From: Arthrinium phaeospermum
Taxonomy: Eukaryota; Ascomycota; Sordariomycetes; Amphisphaeriales; Apiosporaceae
DNA: 64,000 nucleotides
Reading direction: 5' to 3'
Assembly (NCBI GenBank): GCA_006503535.1
Contig: QYRS01000013.1
Location: 1,116,001 to 1,180,000 of the forward strand
Shown here: positions 12,422 to 23,508 of the stretch, piece by piece
Layout of the letters: every line of letters starts with the position of its first letter
Numbering within the stretch: the first letter of the stretch is position 1
Position numbers and translations under genes: made by a program
Notes under the pieces: model-generated
The model's database searches: none
Told to the model about the DNA's origin: nothing
The model's input: only the letters and a program-made list of their open reading frames with translations

Positions 12422-13105
12422 GATCGATATAACAGCAGCTGTTGTTGAGAGGAAGTAAGCCAAGCCAAGCCGGAGTACCTGAGCTCAAATGTGCGGCACC
12501 AAAGAAAATATGATGAACACGAAAGCTACTTTGTCGATCAGCTACTAACAGCTATCAATTCGATGCTGCAATGCCGTGAAGATTGAGCAGGTGGTGATGA
12601 TTAATAGTGAGTTGATGAATGTCGTGGCCGGTCTTCTGCTTTGCTGTTGTTGTCGGGTGGCTGGCTAGGTACCTAAAGTGAGGGAATGCAGTGGCGACGT
12701 CATCAGAGTCACCTGACAAAGAAACATCGAATTCAATAAATCAGTCGTTTCAGTACAACCTCGGCACTATGTTCTGTACTAAAATAGCACAAACGGAAGC
12801 TACATGGAATTCAGCTGAAGTTCGTATATAAGCTATATCCAGAGGTAGCGACCATTAATGTGCACTTATTCCCATCGAAATGCAGGGATATTCACGCGGT
12901 CCTAATGCGAAGTATTCTGCAACTAATAGTGCTATTGATATGACATGTCCATATGGGAGCAAGCTGCACTGGTATTGGTGCGTCCAGTTTCGGGAGAGGA
13001 CACAGGAGATCGTTTGTTCGACCGTGTAAATCAAAGGCTGGCGCATATCGTACGCCTTGGCCCTCTCGTCAGAATACCTGCTGGCTCTAGACCATGACTA
13101 CGCTT
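12422..13105. other. Intergenic, no gene seen
   Basis: It holds the upstream region of the proline-rich gene (minus) and the 3' flank of the F-box gene (minus). Nothing else is recognisable. Confidence 0.6.
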
Positions 13106-15036
13106 CTAGTCTGAATCACCCGTAAAGTCGCTCTCGTGCGGCTCATCGGGATCTCGGTCATAATTGATACTCATGATCCCTTCCAGAACCGTGCTGAAAT
13201 ATTCAGATAGCCAAACTTGCTGCTCGTCGCTCAGCTTGAGCCCGCCGGACTGCATCAAGATCTCGACTCGCACACCCCGATGCTGGCCTGGGTGTGCGCC
13301 AAGCTGCAAGGCGAAGTCCTTCAACCCTTCGAAGGTGAAGTAGGATGTAGCATTTATGTCGAGATATTTCAGGTAGGAAAGACCGACCAACGTGTCAAGA
13401 ATCGTATCGTCCATGTTCTCTCCCCCGAATTTGAGGTCGACGAGAGCGGGAAGGGCTTTGACGAACTGGCGGATCTCGTTCTGCTGTACAAAGGACTAAT
13501 TGTTCACGAGATTAGCACTTTCAACAACACTAGATGCTCAGACGCCGATACCCGGTTTCGACAAGAAGGTTGGGTGTCCTTATTTAGCGAGATGGGAGAC
13601 TGACCTGTATCAAGTTTAAAGTTTTGAGTCCACGCAGAGTGCATATAACACCGGCCAGGGGCGTGGTATCGTCGACTACCAATCCGTCCATGCTGCCATC
13701 CTGGTTGCCGAGTGTGAGCGTCTCTAGCGAAGTCTGATGGCCAAGGGCTTCCCAAGTGCTCGTGTCTTCCTCTATGCCCTGCGAAGCGAAATTCTGCAGC
13801 GAAAGGGAATTGAGCTTGATGTCGTCTGTAAGAAGCACGTCTTTCACTATAAGCAGAGAGTCCCTGACGAACGAAAAGGTCAAGGAAGTGAGACTCTTGC
13901 AACTCTGTATCCAGCTCGTGATCTCTTTCAGAAGACCTTCGCTAAAGGTGCGCAGGTCGATTTGATCATACCGATAATTCTCAATGCTCAAGCTCTCCAG
14001 GTATTTACAGCCGGGCAGCATGTTGAGGCACTTCATCGCTTCTGCCGATAAACTGCTAAGATTGAGATGGCGCAGTGTCTCGGCATGTGCGTTCAAAGCG
14101 GTGAGGGCCTTTTCGCTTAAACCATTCATGCTCATGACCTCAAACCGTTTCAAGCTGTTGGGCTTAAGGGTTTGGAGGAAAACTGCCATGTCCTCGTCTG
14201 CGGTTGGTTTACTGAAAGACAGGCAAGTGAGCTCGGAGAAGTTGGGACAGCACTCATGGATCGCGCTGGCTGCCTCAACCCCAAGTGCAGACCCATCTTG
14301 AATCCTCAAGGACGTTAGAGTACCAAGTCTTGCAACCCAGCTCGGCAGCAGATCAACTGGGATGTAGTTGCTTTCGACATGTGCCAAGGCAACAGACTTC
14401 TCGACCTCGTCCGCGACGTCCTTGATATACTTGGTGATGGCATCGCCGCATTTCAAGATGGTCTTCTGGGAGTCAACATTACCAATCAGCTTCCTCCTGG
14501 AAAGCTTTCTGGTTGGTTGATCCTCGCGAAGGACGAGAAATGCGTCCATACCGACCTCAACATCAAACAGCCACCGGAGGGCATCTTCATCTCGGTTGTC
14601 GTTGATCTCGTCAAGCAATTGCCCATAGTTACTCAATGACAAAGTGCGAACAAAGGCGCAGTACGGGTAGGCGGTCTGGCCCAGGCTGGAACGGATCAAC
14701 GACCTCCACAAGACTGCCCAGCTTTTTCTGTTGAAGTATTGACCTGTAAATACAGGAGACCATTCATAGATGCTGAATTGTCCAAGTTAGCAGTCTTTCA
14801 AGCCGTGTTGTTACCCCGATCCTTATCTCGTTCCCTGAGGACACAATCATCCAAGTAAGGCGTTCGCTCACGTGCGCGAAAAAGAGAGACGCGTACCTAT
14901 ATAGCTGCTCCAATGCGACGCTGGCGGTTCTGCGGCTGACGAGGGAGACCTGGAGAAGGGTTGCATGGTCATGTCGAAAGGCAAGCTCCTCGCACAGCAA
15001 CAGAATGATATCTTGCGGAAGCGCTGAAGGTGCCAT
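13106..15036 (-). CDS. F-box protein with leucine-rich repeats
   Basis: Three exons: 15036-14897, 14772-13605 and 13495-13106 (565 aa). The introns are 124 bases (GTACGC...CTAAC...CAG) and 109 bases (GTCAGT...GCTAAT...TAG); phases close exactly. The N-terminus, LPQDIILLLCEELAFRHDHATL followed by LVSRRTASVALEQLYR, is an F-box. Next comes the fungal segment IYEWSPVFTGQY and LWRSLIRSSLGQTAYPYCAFVRTLSL. From about residue 190 there are repeated LxxLxLxx units (LTSLRI, LRHLNLSSL, LESLSIENY, LTSLTFSF, LETLTLGN, LKTLNLI, LKYLDI), typical of LRRs. F-box/LRR proteins are substrate receptors of SCF ubiquitin ligases; the substrate here is unknown. The ATG at 15036 precedes the F-box directly. Confidence 0.85.
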
Positions 15037-15626
15037 GTTGCTTGGAGCTGAGGTTTGATCCCAGGGGGAATTGGCGTAGCAGTAAAAAGATGAAAGACTA
15101 ATGCAGCATGTCCTACATGACCAACCCGTGGGTGATTGAAGCCTTATGTAGACCTGTGCTACCGACATGTACCCCAGCCGGGTGATGTTGGCTATGAGCA
15201 GGTACATCTTGGCTCTAGTTGATGTCATCGCTGGCCTATTACTGCATATATACTGTGTGGGCCCCCTAAGGGCCGCCCGAAGAAGAGCTATATTGAGTTT
15301 GAACAAGCTACTGCACAGTATTTGTACCGTACCCCGCGACGCGTGCTTTCCGTCCATTCAAAGCGCGTTCCAGCCATCGAAGCCGGAGCTAAAGCGTTTG
15401 GATGTGCTAAGGCAACCACCAGTCAGACCAGTTGTAAAAGTTGCAGCTGCCTTCTCCTACAGCTATTGGTCAATTGCAGGAACCAACTGCTAGAATTGAT
15501 AGACAACGATTAACCAAGAAGGATGTAGAAACACTGCGGGACAACCCATAATTCGGCGTGTTCATATATCACAGCGCAGCCCACCACACACGCGAGAAGC
15601 GTTCAAGTTTGACATCGGCGGCTACG
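15037..15626. promoter_or_regulatory. Shared divergent upstream region of the F-box gene and rad9
   Basis: 590 bases separate two divergent start codons. No gene was found between them, so both promoters must lie here or overlap the genes. I see no specific binding motif that I can defend. Confidence 0.55.
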
Positions 15627-17292
15627 ATGGTGTTGCTGCGATTCACATTGAGCGAGGAAGGTGTCAACGCACTTCGTGACGCTCTGGCTTGCCTGAACAA
15701 GTTCAGTGACGAGGTCTCACTCGAGGCCAAGCGGGACAAGGTGTGTTTGATCAAGAGTCACATATCTATCTACTGAGCCTCAGAAGCTGACTCGGTGACC
15801 CGGGGCTTTCCCAGTTGGTTTTCACTGCCCTCAATTCATCCAAGTCTGCGTACGCCGCCTTTTCTTTCGCGACGAACAGATTCTTCTCAAAGTACCAGTA
15901 TGAAGGCGTAGCTCAAAACAGAGAGAAATTCTTCTGCAAGCTCTACAACAGGGTAAGACAAGTCTGTTTTCCGCTGCTCAACAAGCACTCTTGTATAAGC
16001 CCAGCTCTAAAAGTATATCCAGGCCTTGTTGTCCTTGTTCCGCGCTCGTACCGGAGACCCCCTGCACGATCCCGAGAAGGGTGGCAGTGCCATTGAGAGA
16101 TGCGATGTCGCCATTGAAGACGAAGCCGGAAAGAAAAGCAGGTTCATCGTCAAGATCGCTTGCAGGAATGGTGAGATTTGTTGCGGTGACTCGCCATATG
16201 CACTGGCTTACATGGTTCTTAGGAATGACGACAAAGTACCGGTTGCCGTTCGAAGTGAGCCCGCCTGTTCATGCCAAGTTTGATAAGGACGAAGCTCTTC
16301 ATTCATGGTCGATTTCGTCAAGAACGTTACGACAGCTTATGGATCACTTCGGGCCCGGTATAGAATATTTAGATATTCATTCCGACGATGACTCAACGGT
16401 CAACTTCACCTGTTTCACCGAAAAAGTGGCCAGTGGCAATGGTAAGTCTACAGAACGACATCCAGATACATCCTACTCATACTGTCAACAGAAGTTTTGA
16501 AGAAGCCGCTGCACACGTCCATCGCAGTCGAGAAGGATGAGTTTGACAGTTTCGATGTTACCGAAGACAAGTTGCATATTGTTGTCAGCGTCAAAGACTT
16601 CCGTGCCATCACGCAGCATGCAGCATTTCTTGGAAGCGACGTATCCGCCCAGTACTCTATGCCGTCGCGTCCAATGCAGATACGCTATGATGGTGATGGT
16701 GTCAAATGCGAATACCTTCTTATGACAGTCGGAGAGCGAGGCGCTCCGGGACAGCGAGCGAAGAAGACGCGAACAGGCGCAAGGCCTGCACCCCGAGCCC
16801 AACAACTCGAGGCTGCTGCTAGCAGGGCGACCTCCAATGCACCTACACCTGCTCCTCGGCCAACACCCGCAGCAAGACGCGAGCCAATGCCGTCATTGCG
16901 GCCAACGGCGCCCCGCCAAAGCCAACGGCCCCCTCCTGCCACTCTTGATCATGATTCTCTCTTTGTACCTCAAGATGACGACTATCAGTGGGAGCCAGTT
17001 AGGATGAACGAAGACGAGGACGAAGAAGAGGGAGATGCTAGACTTGAGTGGGATGCTAGTGACCGACCTGTAAGTGCTGATAATTACCCCCAATGTTTGT
17101 TGGACTGTCCACTGACACCCTCAGAACCCGTCTGCAATCAAAATGAGCTCGGTAATGGCCAACCAAGCGGCGAAACGCAGCGGCCCCGGCCCTGACAACC
17201 GCATCGAGCAGGAGCAGGGCCAGGCCTTGTCGTATATCGAACCAACTCAGCGTCTTTCACAAGCTCGACAATTTGGCCTGTTCAATGACTGA
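15627..17292 (+). CDS. rad9: DNA damage checkpoint clamp subunit Rad9
   Basis: Six exons: 15627-15740, 15815-15952, 16023-16170, 16223-16441, 16492-17069, 17125-17292 (454 aa). The five introns are 50-74 bases, and every junction keeps phase. The product is the Rad9 subunit of the ring-shaped 9-1-1 (Rad9-Hus1-Rad1) clamp, which loads at damaged DNA and activates the ATR-type kinase. The PCNA-like part spans about residues 1-270: MVLLRFTLSEEGVNALRDAL, then LNSSKSAYAAFSFATNRFFSKY, EKFFCKLYNRALLSLF, and a second half with STVNFTCFTEKV, VVSVKDFRAI and MPSRPMQIRY. The rest is a disordered Arg/Pro/Ala-rich tail with an acidic patch (NEDEDEEEG) and an end RLSQARQFGLFND resembling a conserved phospho-tail. 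It ends 150 bases from the convergent RCC1-repeat gene. Confidence 0.92.
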
Positions 17293-17442
17293 GCCATGTG
17301 AATGAATGCCTTATTGCTTTATTCTACAACATCGGCTTGCTATCTGGGATTCCTTTTTGGCCAAGACCGGCCGCCGTAGTCCCCCTTGCCCGACCATCTT
17401 GGCATTCAGCGTTGCAATGGTTGTGGAAGATCGTTCTTAACC

Positions 17443-18582
17443 TCAGAGGTGCAAACCCTCTGCGTGTATGTAGATCCAGCTAGTTGCGCAGCCTGCGCCA
17501 ATCGCTGCAATCTGAGAGTCTTCGGGAAGAAAATCCCCTGAAGCAATGACATTCCATCGCCCCTTGACAACCCCGGATGGGCCATCTGTTTGTGGCCCAC
17601 AGTTCCCGTGTTCTCCCCAGCCCCATGATATAACCTCGTTGGTATCAGTTACTGCTACAGAGTGTTCGCTTCCTGCAACGAATCTCGTGATTTTGGGTAA
17701 GTTTGGCGGGGGTAGCTGACCGTGCTCGTCACGTCCCCAAGCAGTCAGATTACCATCTTCCCCAAGGACGAAGATGTCGCCCCAGCTTCCATCCACCGTC
17801 TTCCACTGAGGTGTTGCTGATGGTGCCTTTGATTTTAACCCCCATTTGTCTGGCCCTAGAACTAGAACTCTTCCTTCTGTAGATTCCCCGAAGAGACAAG
17901 TGGTGTATTGTCCGCACACAGCATTGACGACCTGGAAGTCAACGCCACTACTGTGTCCGATCTTACATGGAGCAAAGTTGATTATTGGAGTCGGTGGTGC
18001 TCCATCATCAAGCACGACTGCTTGGCCCAGTTGACCTTTTCTGCCATTGCCCCATCCATATACGTCGCCATTATCCAGCACAGCAACGATGTGTGCCATG
18101 CCGCTTGCAAGATGCATGACCTCGGTGTCTTCAGGTGGAAAGTCGGGTATCAGCTTGGGCTCCACGATTCCTCTGGCCTCGAATCCCAGCTGCCCTTGCT
18201 CGCCGGTTCCGCAGCTATACACCCTGCGGGCCTTTCCCTGCTCGTCTCTCACCACGCAGGTAGTGCTGTCCCACGTGCAGGCGATGTGCGCGATAGGCCC
18301 GAGAGTCCCCGACTCGGCGAGAATGAGCTCCTCAAACTGGGCATTATCTGCAGTCGATATCGTGGTGACCCCACAGGCTCCCTTGGACGAGTCGCCGCTC
18401 CAGTACGCCCTGCCGGACTCGGCGAGAATGATTGTGTGGTTCCCGCCGGCGGCGATTTTGACGATGGGGTCCGAGGGCGGCTCACAGTGGAAGAGGACTG
18501 GCTTCGGCACCGATACGTCCTCTTTGTGCCCAATACCTAACTGTCCCGACCCGTTGGAGCCGAGAGCAAACAAACCAGCCAT
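17443..18582 (-). CDS. RCC1-repeat protein, ATS1/KTI13-like
   Basis: A single exon of 379 aa from the ATG at 18582. RCC1-type blades recur through the protein: FALGSNGSGQLGIGHKED near the N-terminus, VYSCGTGEQGQLGF, VYGWGNGRKGQLGQ, LTAWGRDEHGQLP and VISWGWGEHGNCGP, each with the GxxxxGQLG core and followed by a hydrophobic IxAGxxHxxxL strand (IAAGGNHTIIL, LASGMAHIVAVL). The size fits a one-propeller RCC1-family protein. The layout matches Ats1/Kti13, which binds Kti11/Dph3 and acts in Elongator-dependent tRNA wobble modification and diphthamide synthesis. A different RCC1-family role cannot be excluded from sequence alone. Confidence 0.85.
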   Translation of the reverse strand: MAGLFALGSNGSGQLGIGHKEDVSVPKPVLFHCEPPSDPIVKIAAGGNHTIILAESGRAYWSGDSSKGACGVTTISTADNAQFEELILAESGTLGPIAHIACTWDSTTCVVRDEQGKARRVYSCGTGEQGQLGFEARGIVEPKLIPDFPPEDTEVMHLASGMAHIVAVLDNGDVYGWGNGRKGQLGQAVVLDDGAPPTPIINFAPCKIGHSSGVDFQVVNAVCGQYTTCLFGESTEGRVLVLGPDKWGLKSKAPSATPQWKTVDGSWGDIFVLGEDGNLTAWGRDEHGQLPPPNLPKITRFVAGSEHSVAVTDTNEVISWGWGEHGNCGPQTDGPSGVVKGRWNVIASGDFLPEDSQIAAIGAGCATSWIYIHAEGLHL

Positions 18583-19105
18583 GCTGCTAAAGGCCGAATT
18601 CGAGTATTGAGATTGGTGGCGATAGTAGAAGGACCTGGCTAGAAGGGTTCCAAACGTGTATCTGCGTAAAACAATCTACAAATCGCCAAAATGCACGTGG
18701 ATACAACCTATGTATGAATACCTAGACAGGGCTGTATGGGGGGCAGCCATTGATGTAAGAGGTACCTGGGTGAGGTACCTGTGAGATAACGGAGCTGGAT
18801 GCCGCAATTCTTCCGAGTTCTCGAGCCCCACCCAACCGGGAGTCCCGCCCAAGCTAGAAATTTTGACCTTCAAAAGGCTTGGAATTTTTCTTTTCATTCG
18901 ATAATCTTTACCCTCTCCTTCTCATTCCTCCTTCTCAAACACTTCTCAACAGTGCCCGCCTTTGACACACCAGTGAGGTTGCGGCGCTTTAAGAGAATGT
19001 GAGATTCGATGCTTCAATCAAGAACTTGACTCCGACATTGTTGCATACGCTCCGGCGACCTTTTCGCACACTAACCAGCAGCTTCCCTCGACATCGTCTG
19101 GAAAA
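18583..19105. promoter_or_regulatory. Divergent promoter region between the RCC1-repeat gene and TYR1
   Basis: 523 bases between two start codons. A C/T-rich stretch at about 18905-18960 lies upstream of the TYR1 ATG, as often seen in front of well-expressed fungal genes. No other motif is claimed. Confidence 0.5.
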
Positions 19106-20954
19106 ATGGCGATCACGAAAGCTGAGATGCCGCCAGACATGGCTGGCTTCACAGTGGGAATCATCGGCATGGGCGACATGGGGAAGATGTATGCTCGGAG
19201 GCTCAGTGACGCTGGCTGGAGGTAACGCTCACCCTATTTGGTGATTTCCTGTTTTCGGCGCAGCGGAAGGACCTCCGAGAAGCAAAATTGGTAAGCCTAC
19301 ACAACTCTTTCTTTCCCTTTCCTCCCCTCCATTGCAATGATGACTTGAGTGCATTTGGCTCGAGCATTGTCGGCAGCTGGGCGGATCAGCCATTCTGGCC
19401 CCGTCTAAGTTGTTGGCTTTCCATGATGTAAATTCTCAGCTACCTTAATTTTTTCTTGTCTGAATGCAAAGCAACCCCCCAACTTCTGCTAGGAATGCTC
19501 TTCTGGCTCTCTTGCTAACGCGTATTCTCCTGCAGGCTAATCATACCACCACCGACCAGAGTTGTTGCATGCGATAGAGAAGAGTTTTTCGAGGCATTGA
19601 AGGAAGAGTTCGCCACCAGGGTACATCATCCAATAGTAATAATATCATCTCAGAACCATGCTGAGAGACTGTCCAGAACAACGTCCAAATCCTGCGTAAT
19701 GGCCATCTCGTGTCCCGAACTAGCGACTACATAATTTACAGCGTAGAGGCTGCTGCCATTGACCGTGTCGTCGCCCAATACGGCCCATGTAAGACCAGAC
19801 GCCTCGTACTGTTTCGGTTTATTCCGCGGCCCATCCTAAGTAATGACATGACCAGCTACGAAACTCGGTGCCATTGTCGGCGGCCAGACCTCTTGTAAGG
19901 ACCCCGAGATTAAGGCTTTCGAGGCCCACCTGCCGGACGACGTCGACATCGTATCCTGTCATTCGCTTCATGGCCCACGTGTCGATCCTCGGGATCAACC
20001 GCTAGTATGTGACAACCCCTACGTATCGCGTATTGTGTGCATGGCTGAGCGAGGACACTTCAACAGGTCATCATCAAACATCGTTGCTCGCCGGCCTCTG
20101 CCCAAAAGGTCGAAGTCATCCTAAGTTGCCTCAAGAGCAAGATTGTCTACCTGACTGCCCACGAGCATGACCGCATCACGGCCGACACGCAGGCTGTCAC
20201 GCACGCCGCCTTTCTGTCCATGGGCAAGGCCTGGCACGCGTCGCAGGAGTTCCCCTGGGAGGGTGCCCGGTACGTCGGCGGCATCGAGAACGTCAAGATC
20301 AACCTCATGCTGCGCATCTACAGCCAGAAGTGGCACGTCTATGCCGGCCTCGCCATCCTCAACCCCGAGGCACGCAAGCAGATTGCCCAGTACGCCGAGA
20401 GCACCACGGACCTGTACAAGCTGATGCTGGGCGGCCACCACAAGGAGCTGCAGGCGCGGGTCTACAACGCGCGCGACCGCGTCTTCGGGCGCGCCGGCGA
20501 GGTGCGCTGGGAGGCCGAGCCGCTGCTGCGCGACGAGGTGCTGGACCAGTTCAGCCTCGGCAAGATGCCCGAGTCGCTGCTGCCCAACAACCACCTGTCG
20601 CTGCTGGCCATGGTGGACTGCTGGTCGGCGCTGGGCATCGTGCCCTACGACCACATGATCTGCTCGACGCCCCTCTTCCGCCTCTGGCTCGGCGTCACCG
20701 AGACCCTCTTCCGCAACGAGCAGCGCCTCGACGAGGCCATCCGCGTCGCCATCGAGGACAACACCTTCCGCAGCGACGACCTCGAGTTCACCTTTGCCGC
20801 CCGCGGCTGGGCCGAGTGCGTCTCCCTCGGCCACTTCGAGACGTGGCGCGAGCGCTTCCAGGCCACGGCCGCCTTCTTCGAACCCCGCATCGCCGAGGCC
20901 ATGGAGGTCGGGAACGCCATGGTCAAGGCTGTCTTGGAGAGCACGAAGAAATAA
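19106..20954 (+). CDS. TYR1: Prephenate dehydrogenase (NADP+), tyrosine biosynthesis
   Basis: Five exons: 19106-19221, 19560-19620, 19677-19788, 19856-20004, 20067-20954 (441 aa; yeast Tyr1 is about 450). It oxidatively decarboxylates prephenate to 4-hydroxyphenylpyruvate, the committed step to tyrosine. The N-terminal Rossmann motif is VGIIGMGDMGKMYARRLSDAGW, ending in VVACDRE. Family landmarks follow: GHLVSRTSDYIIYSVEA, LGAIVGGQTS, HSLHGPRVDP, HEHDRITADTQAVTHAAFLSMG, GGIENVKINLMLRIYSQKWH and GIVPYDHMICSTPLFRLWLG. Intron 1 is long (338 bases). Its acceptor was set at 19559 because this joins GW-R to VVACDRE as in yeast; an acceptor at 19535 (TGCAG) is also in frame and would add eight residues. 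The last exon is strongly GC-rich at third positions, the earlier exons less so. Confidence 0.93.
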
Positions 20955-21421
20955 GAGGGGGGTTTGCTACCGAGGACTGCTACGTGGCTATTGTAATACT
21001 CATAATGATACACGATGACATGTGAGATAAATAGGATCAAGGCCATACGGCTCGTCTCCAGTCAGGACTGGCTGACTATCTGCGCACAGATACAAAAGCT
21101 CAGAGTTTGCTGTCGCACAATTGATCTTCACATTCTTGTTCAATATATAGACATACGAGGAGAACCGGAAGAAGAAGAAGAAGAAAAAAAGCCGCGAACC
21201 GAAAAGGTGTGTGTATGTACGAAAGTAGAGAAGCGAATTCCATCTTCACCCTCAATTTGGGGGGCGCCACGGACGGTAAGAAATGATTTGCCTGATTGTC
21301 TCTCCCTGAACCAACTCCCCTGAGATCCAAACCTGCTCCTCTCCAGGACCGCCCACATTCGCAGGCCACACTTGCCGATTGCGGGACGCGGTCTGTCCGT
21401 AATGCCAAATCAGTGGCATTT
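20955..21421. other. Intergenic between convergent genes
   Basis: 3' flanks of TYR1 (plus) and the PTGK-repeat gene (minus). An AGA/GAA-rich tract lies at about 21165-21195. No gene seen. Confidence 0.6.
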
Positions 21422-22174
21422 TTAGAAGCGCTTTCCAGTTGGAACGACCGGGGCGCCCGTGGGGGTGGCCTTGCCCGTAGGGACAACAGGCGGGGGCGCG
21501 CTGGCCTTGCTGCATGGTTGGTTCGCGGAGTCAGCATTCAGTGGTGAGGCCTAGATAGACGATAGATGATGAAATAGATGGGGGGTCAACTAACCCAGTT
21601 GGTACCGGTCCCTTGCCCTTCCCGGTCGGTGGTGGCGGAGGAGCTGATCCCTTTCTATTTCCATCATTATAAGTTATGTCGTGTCTCTCTATATAAGGCA
21701 GCTTCACGGAGGCTCACCCTGTTGGTACCTGTCTCTTTTCCAGAGTGGTCTTGCCCTTGCCTGTAGAATTCCAAGTCAGCTGCTGTTAGACGGTGTACAG
21801 ATGATTATGAAGATGTAGATTGGAGCTCAGATAGTCACTATGCTTACCGGTAGGAGTGGCTTTGCCCTTGCCTGTTGGGAAACCCTTGCCTTTGCCCGTC
21901 GGGAAGCCCTTGCCCTTGCCTGTTGGGATGACAACAGGCGGCAAAGAAAGCGTAGGCAGAGAGAGCGTGGGCAGAGAGAGCGTAGGCAAAGGAATTACGG
22001 GGACCGCAGGCGCTTTAAGGGCAGGAGACAGTTAGTCAGGAACAATAGTCGGGTCTGGTTCTTTGGTTCTGGCGATAGCTACTCACGTGTAGTAGGGTCG
22101 TCTGCGGCGGCCGGCACAGCCAGACCGACCTGGACCAGAGAACCTGCGAGCAGGACGTGAAGGAGACGAGTCAT
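21422..22174 (-). CDS. Secreted PTGK-repeat protein, five exons
   Basis: Exons 22174-22087, 22012-21848, 21760-21718, 21654-21595, 21509-21422 give 147 aa; all phases close and every intron is 63-87 bases with good signals. Residues 1-19 or so are a signal peptide (MTRLLHVLLAGSLVQVGLA). Then come three tandem PTLSL units (39-53) and ten PTG units (59, 67, 75, 83, 97, 108, 117, 129, 135, 142), nine of them PTGK, in the pattern PTGKGKGF and later PTGK with Ala/Pro spacers. The protein is Lys/Gly/Pro/Thr-rich with no Cys. Dibasic KR occurs at 93-94 and 145-146, possible Kex2 sites. Introns 2, 3 and 4 all interrupt the Gly codon of a PTG unit, so exon and repeat boundaries coincide. No family recognised; it could be a cell-wall, effector-like or processed peptide precursor. 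The gene model is inferred from splice signals only. Confidence 0.68.
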
Positions 22175-23508
22175 GGTTGCTGAAATGTGTAGGAGTGTCT
22201 TGAAAAAGGGGGGGTTTTTGCAGGAGTTGGGGGAGAAGCGTCTGGATAGAAACACCAGAAGTGTCGATTCGACGGGTGATGATACACGTCTTATATAGTC
22301 AATGAAGTCCTTTTGGTCTTGTGTATATCTGAACACTGACTTCTCCGGGGGCATATATTGCTAGCTATTCCGGGATAAATATGAACACCCTGTGTGATCA
22401 TATTATGACCTTGCAGTGCAACACGAAACAAAAGGGAACATCAATGTCGACTTCAGTCTCATGAGAGGGACGAACATGGGCCAGGGTCGAGGGCAATCTG
22501 GAAATGTGGAAGCTTGCCCGACAGCCCAATCAGGTTCTGGGGAGTCTTCCGTCTAGTATTCTGGCATCATGCCAAAGAGCTTGCCGTTTGGGGCGGCGTG
22601 CATTGGCGATGGGCGTGAGCAAGTTTGCAGGTGTGAATCTGGCGGAATGTGTATTCCCATCGAACCTGGTTCGTGGTCCAACCATTGGCTCTCCTGGCCG
22701 CGGGACATGTCAGTCCGCCGTGTCCCAAAGCCTGCATGAGTATTGGGAGGGATCTTGATTGATCTAAATAACGATCGGTCGACATGTAGATGCTTGGCAT
22801 GGGGGTTGCACCTCTTTGGCTGGACGTGTATATAGTACATGCTTACCGGTATGATGCCCGAGTCTTGTCGGAACAGGTGCCTGGCGTATACCATGCATCA
22901 TCCAGAAGGGAAGTAGTCATAGGGCTAATTGTCCGAAATGCCGTTTTAAAGTGTCCCCTCCTGGTCCTGCAGATGGAAGCAGGAACCGAGCCAACCATAT
23001 ATCGGCGGGGCCCTGCACCGGGTCTGGGGTAGAGTGGCCGGCAGCAGGGGCGAGTCCAAGTCCACTAATCGCAGCGCCGAGAAGACATGGAAGCCTTTGG
23101 GCAAACAAGGTAAATACCAGGAATGCAACACGTCCTCAACCCCCGATTGGATACTCCAGAAGGCCATGGCGCGACCACTTCCGGCCCTTTGCCAAGTACA
23201 TACAAAGAAGCCACCCCATCTATATCTTGCATCTGCATGCACGCATTGATTGACGCCACCGGCACTGCAATGTACTACTACTACGCATTCTACATGGACG
23301 TGTTTGCTCCAAGATATGTGTCGCAATTTCAGGCTATATATCTCAAAACGCCAAAAGATCGACAATGATTATTGACCTGGCTGTCCCAGCTGTTTATACA
23401 ATTTTCTGCCAGGTATTCCGACGTGTCCCTGCTCGGGGGCTAAAACGAAACATGATGGGCCGGCTGAACGTATCGGCTAGAGGTTGCCTGTTTCCCCTCC
23501 ACCCAGCT
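22175..23508. other. Intergenic, no gene seen
   Basis: Upstream region of the PTGK-repeat gene and 3' flank of the NmrA-like gene. Frames here are short and unconvincing. Confidence 0.55.

Noticed and set aside
20121..20834. A 237-codon minus-strand frame
   Set aside because: Antisense shadow of the last exon of TYR1.
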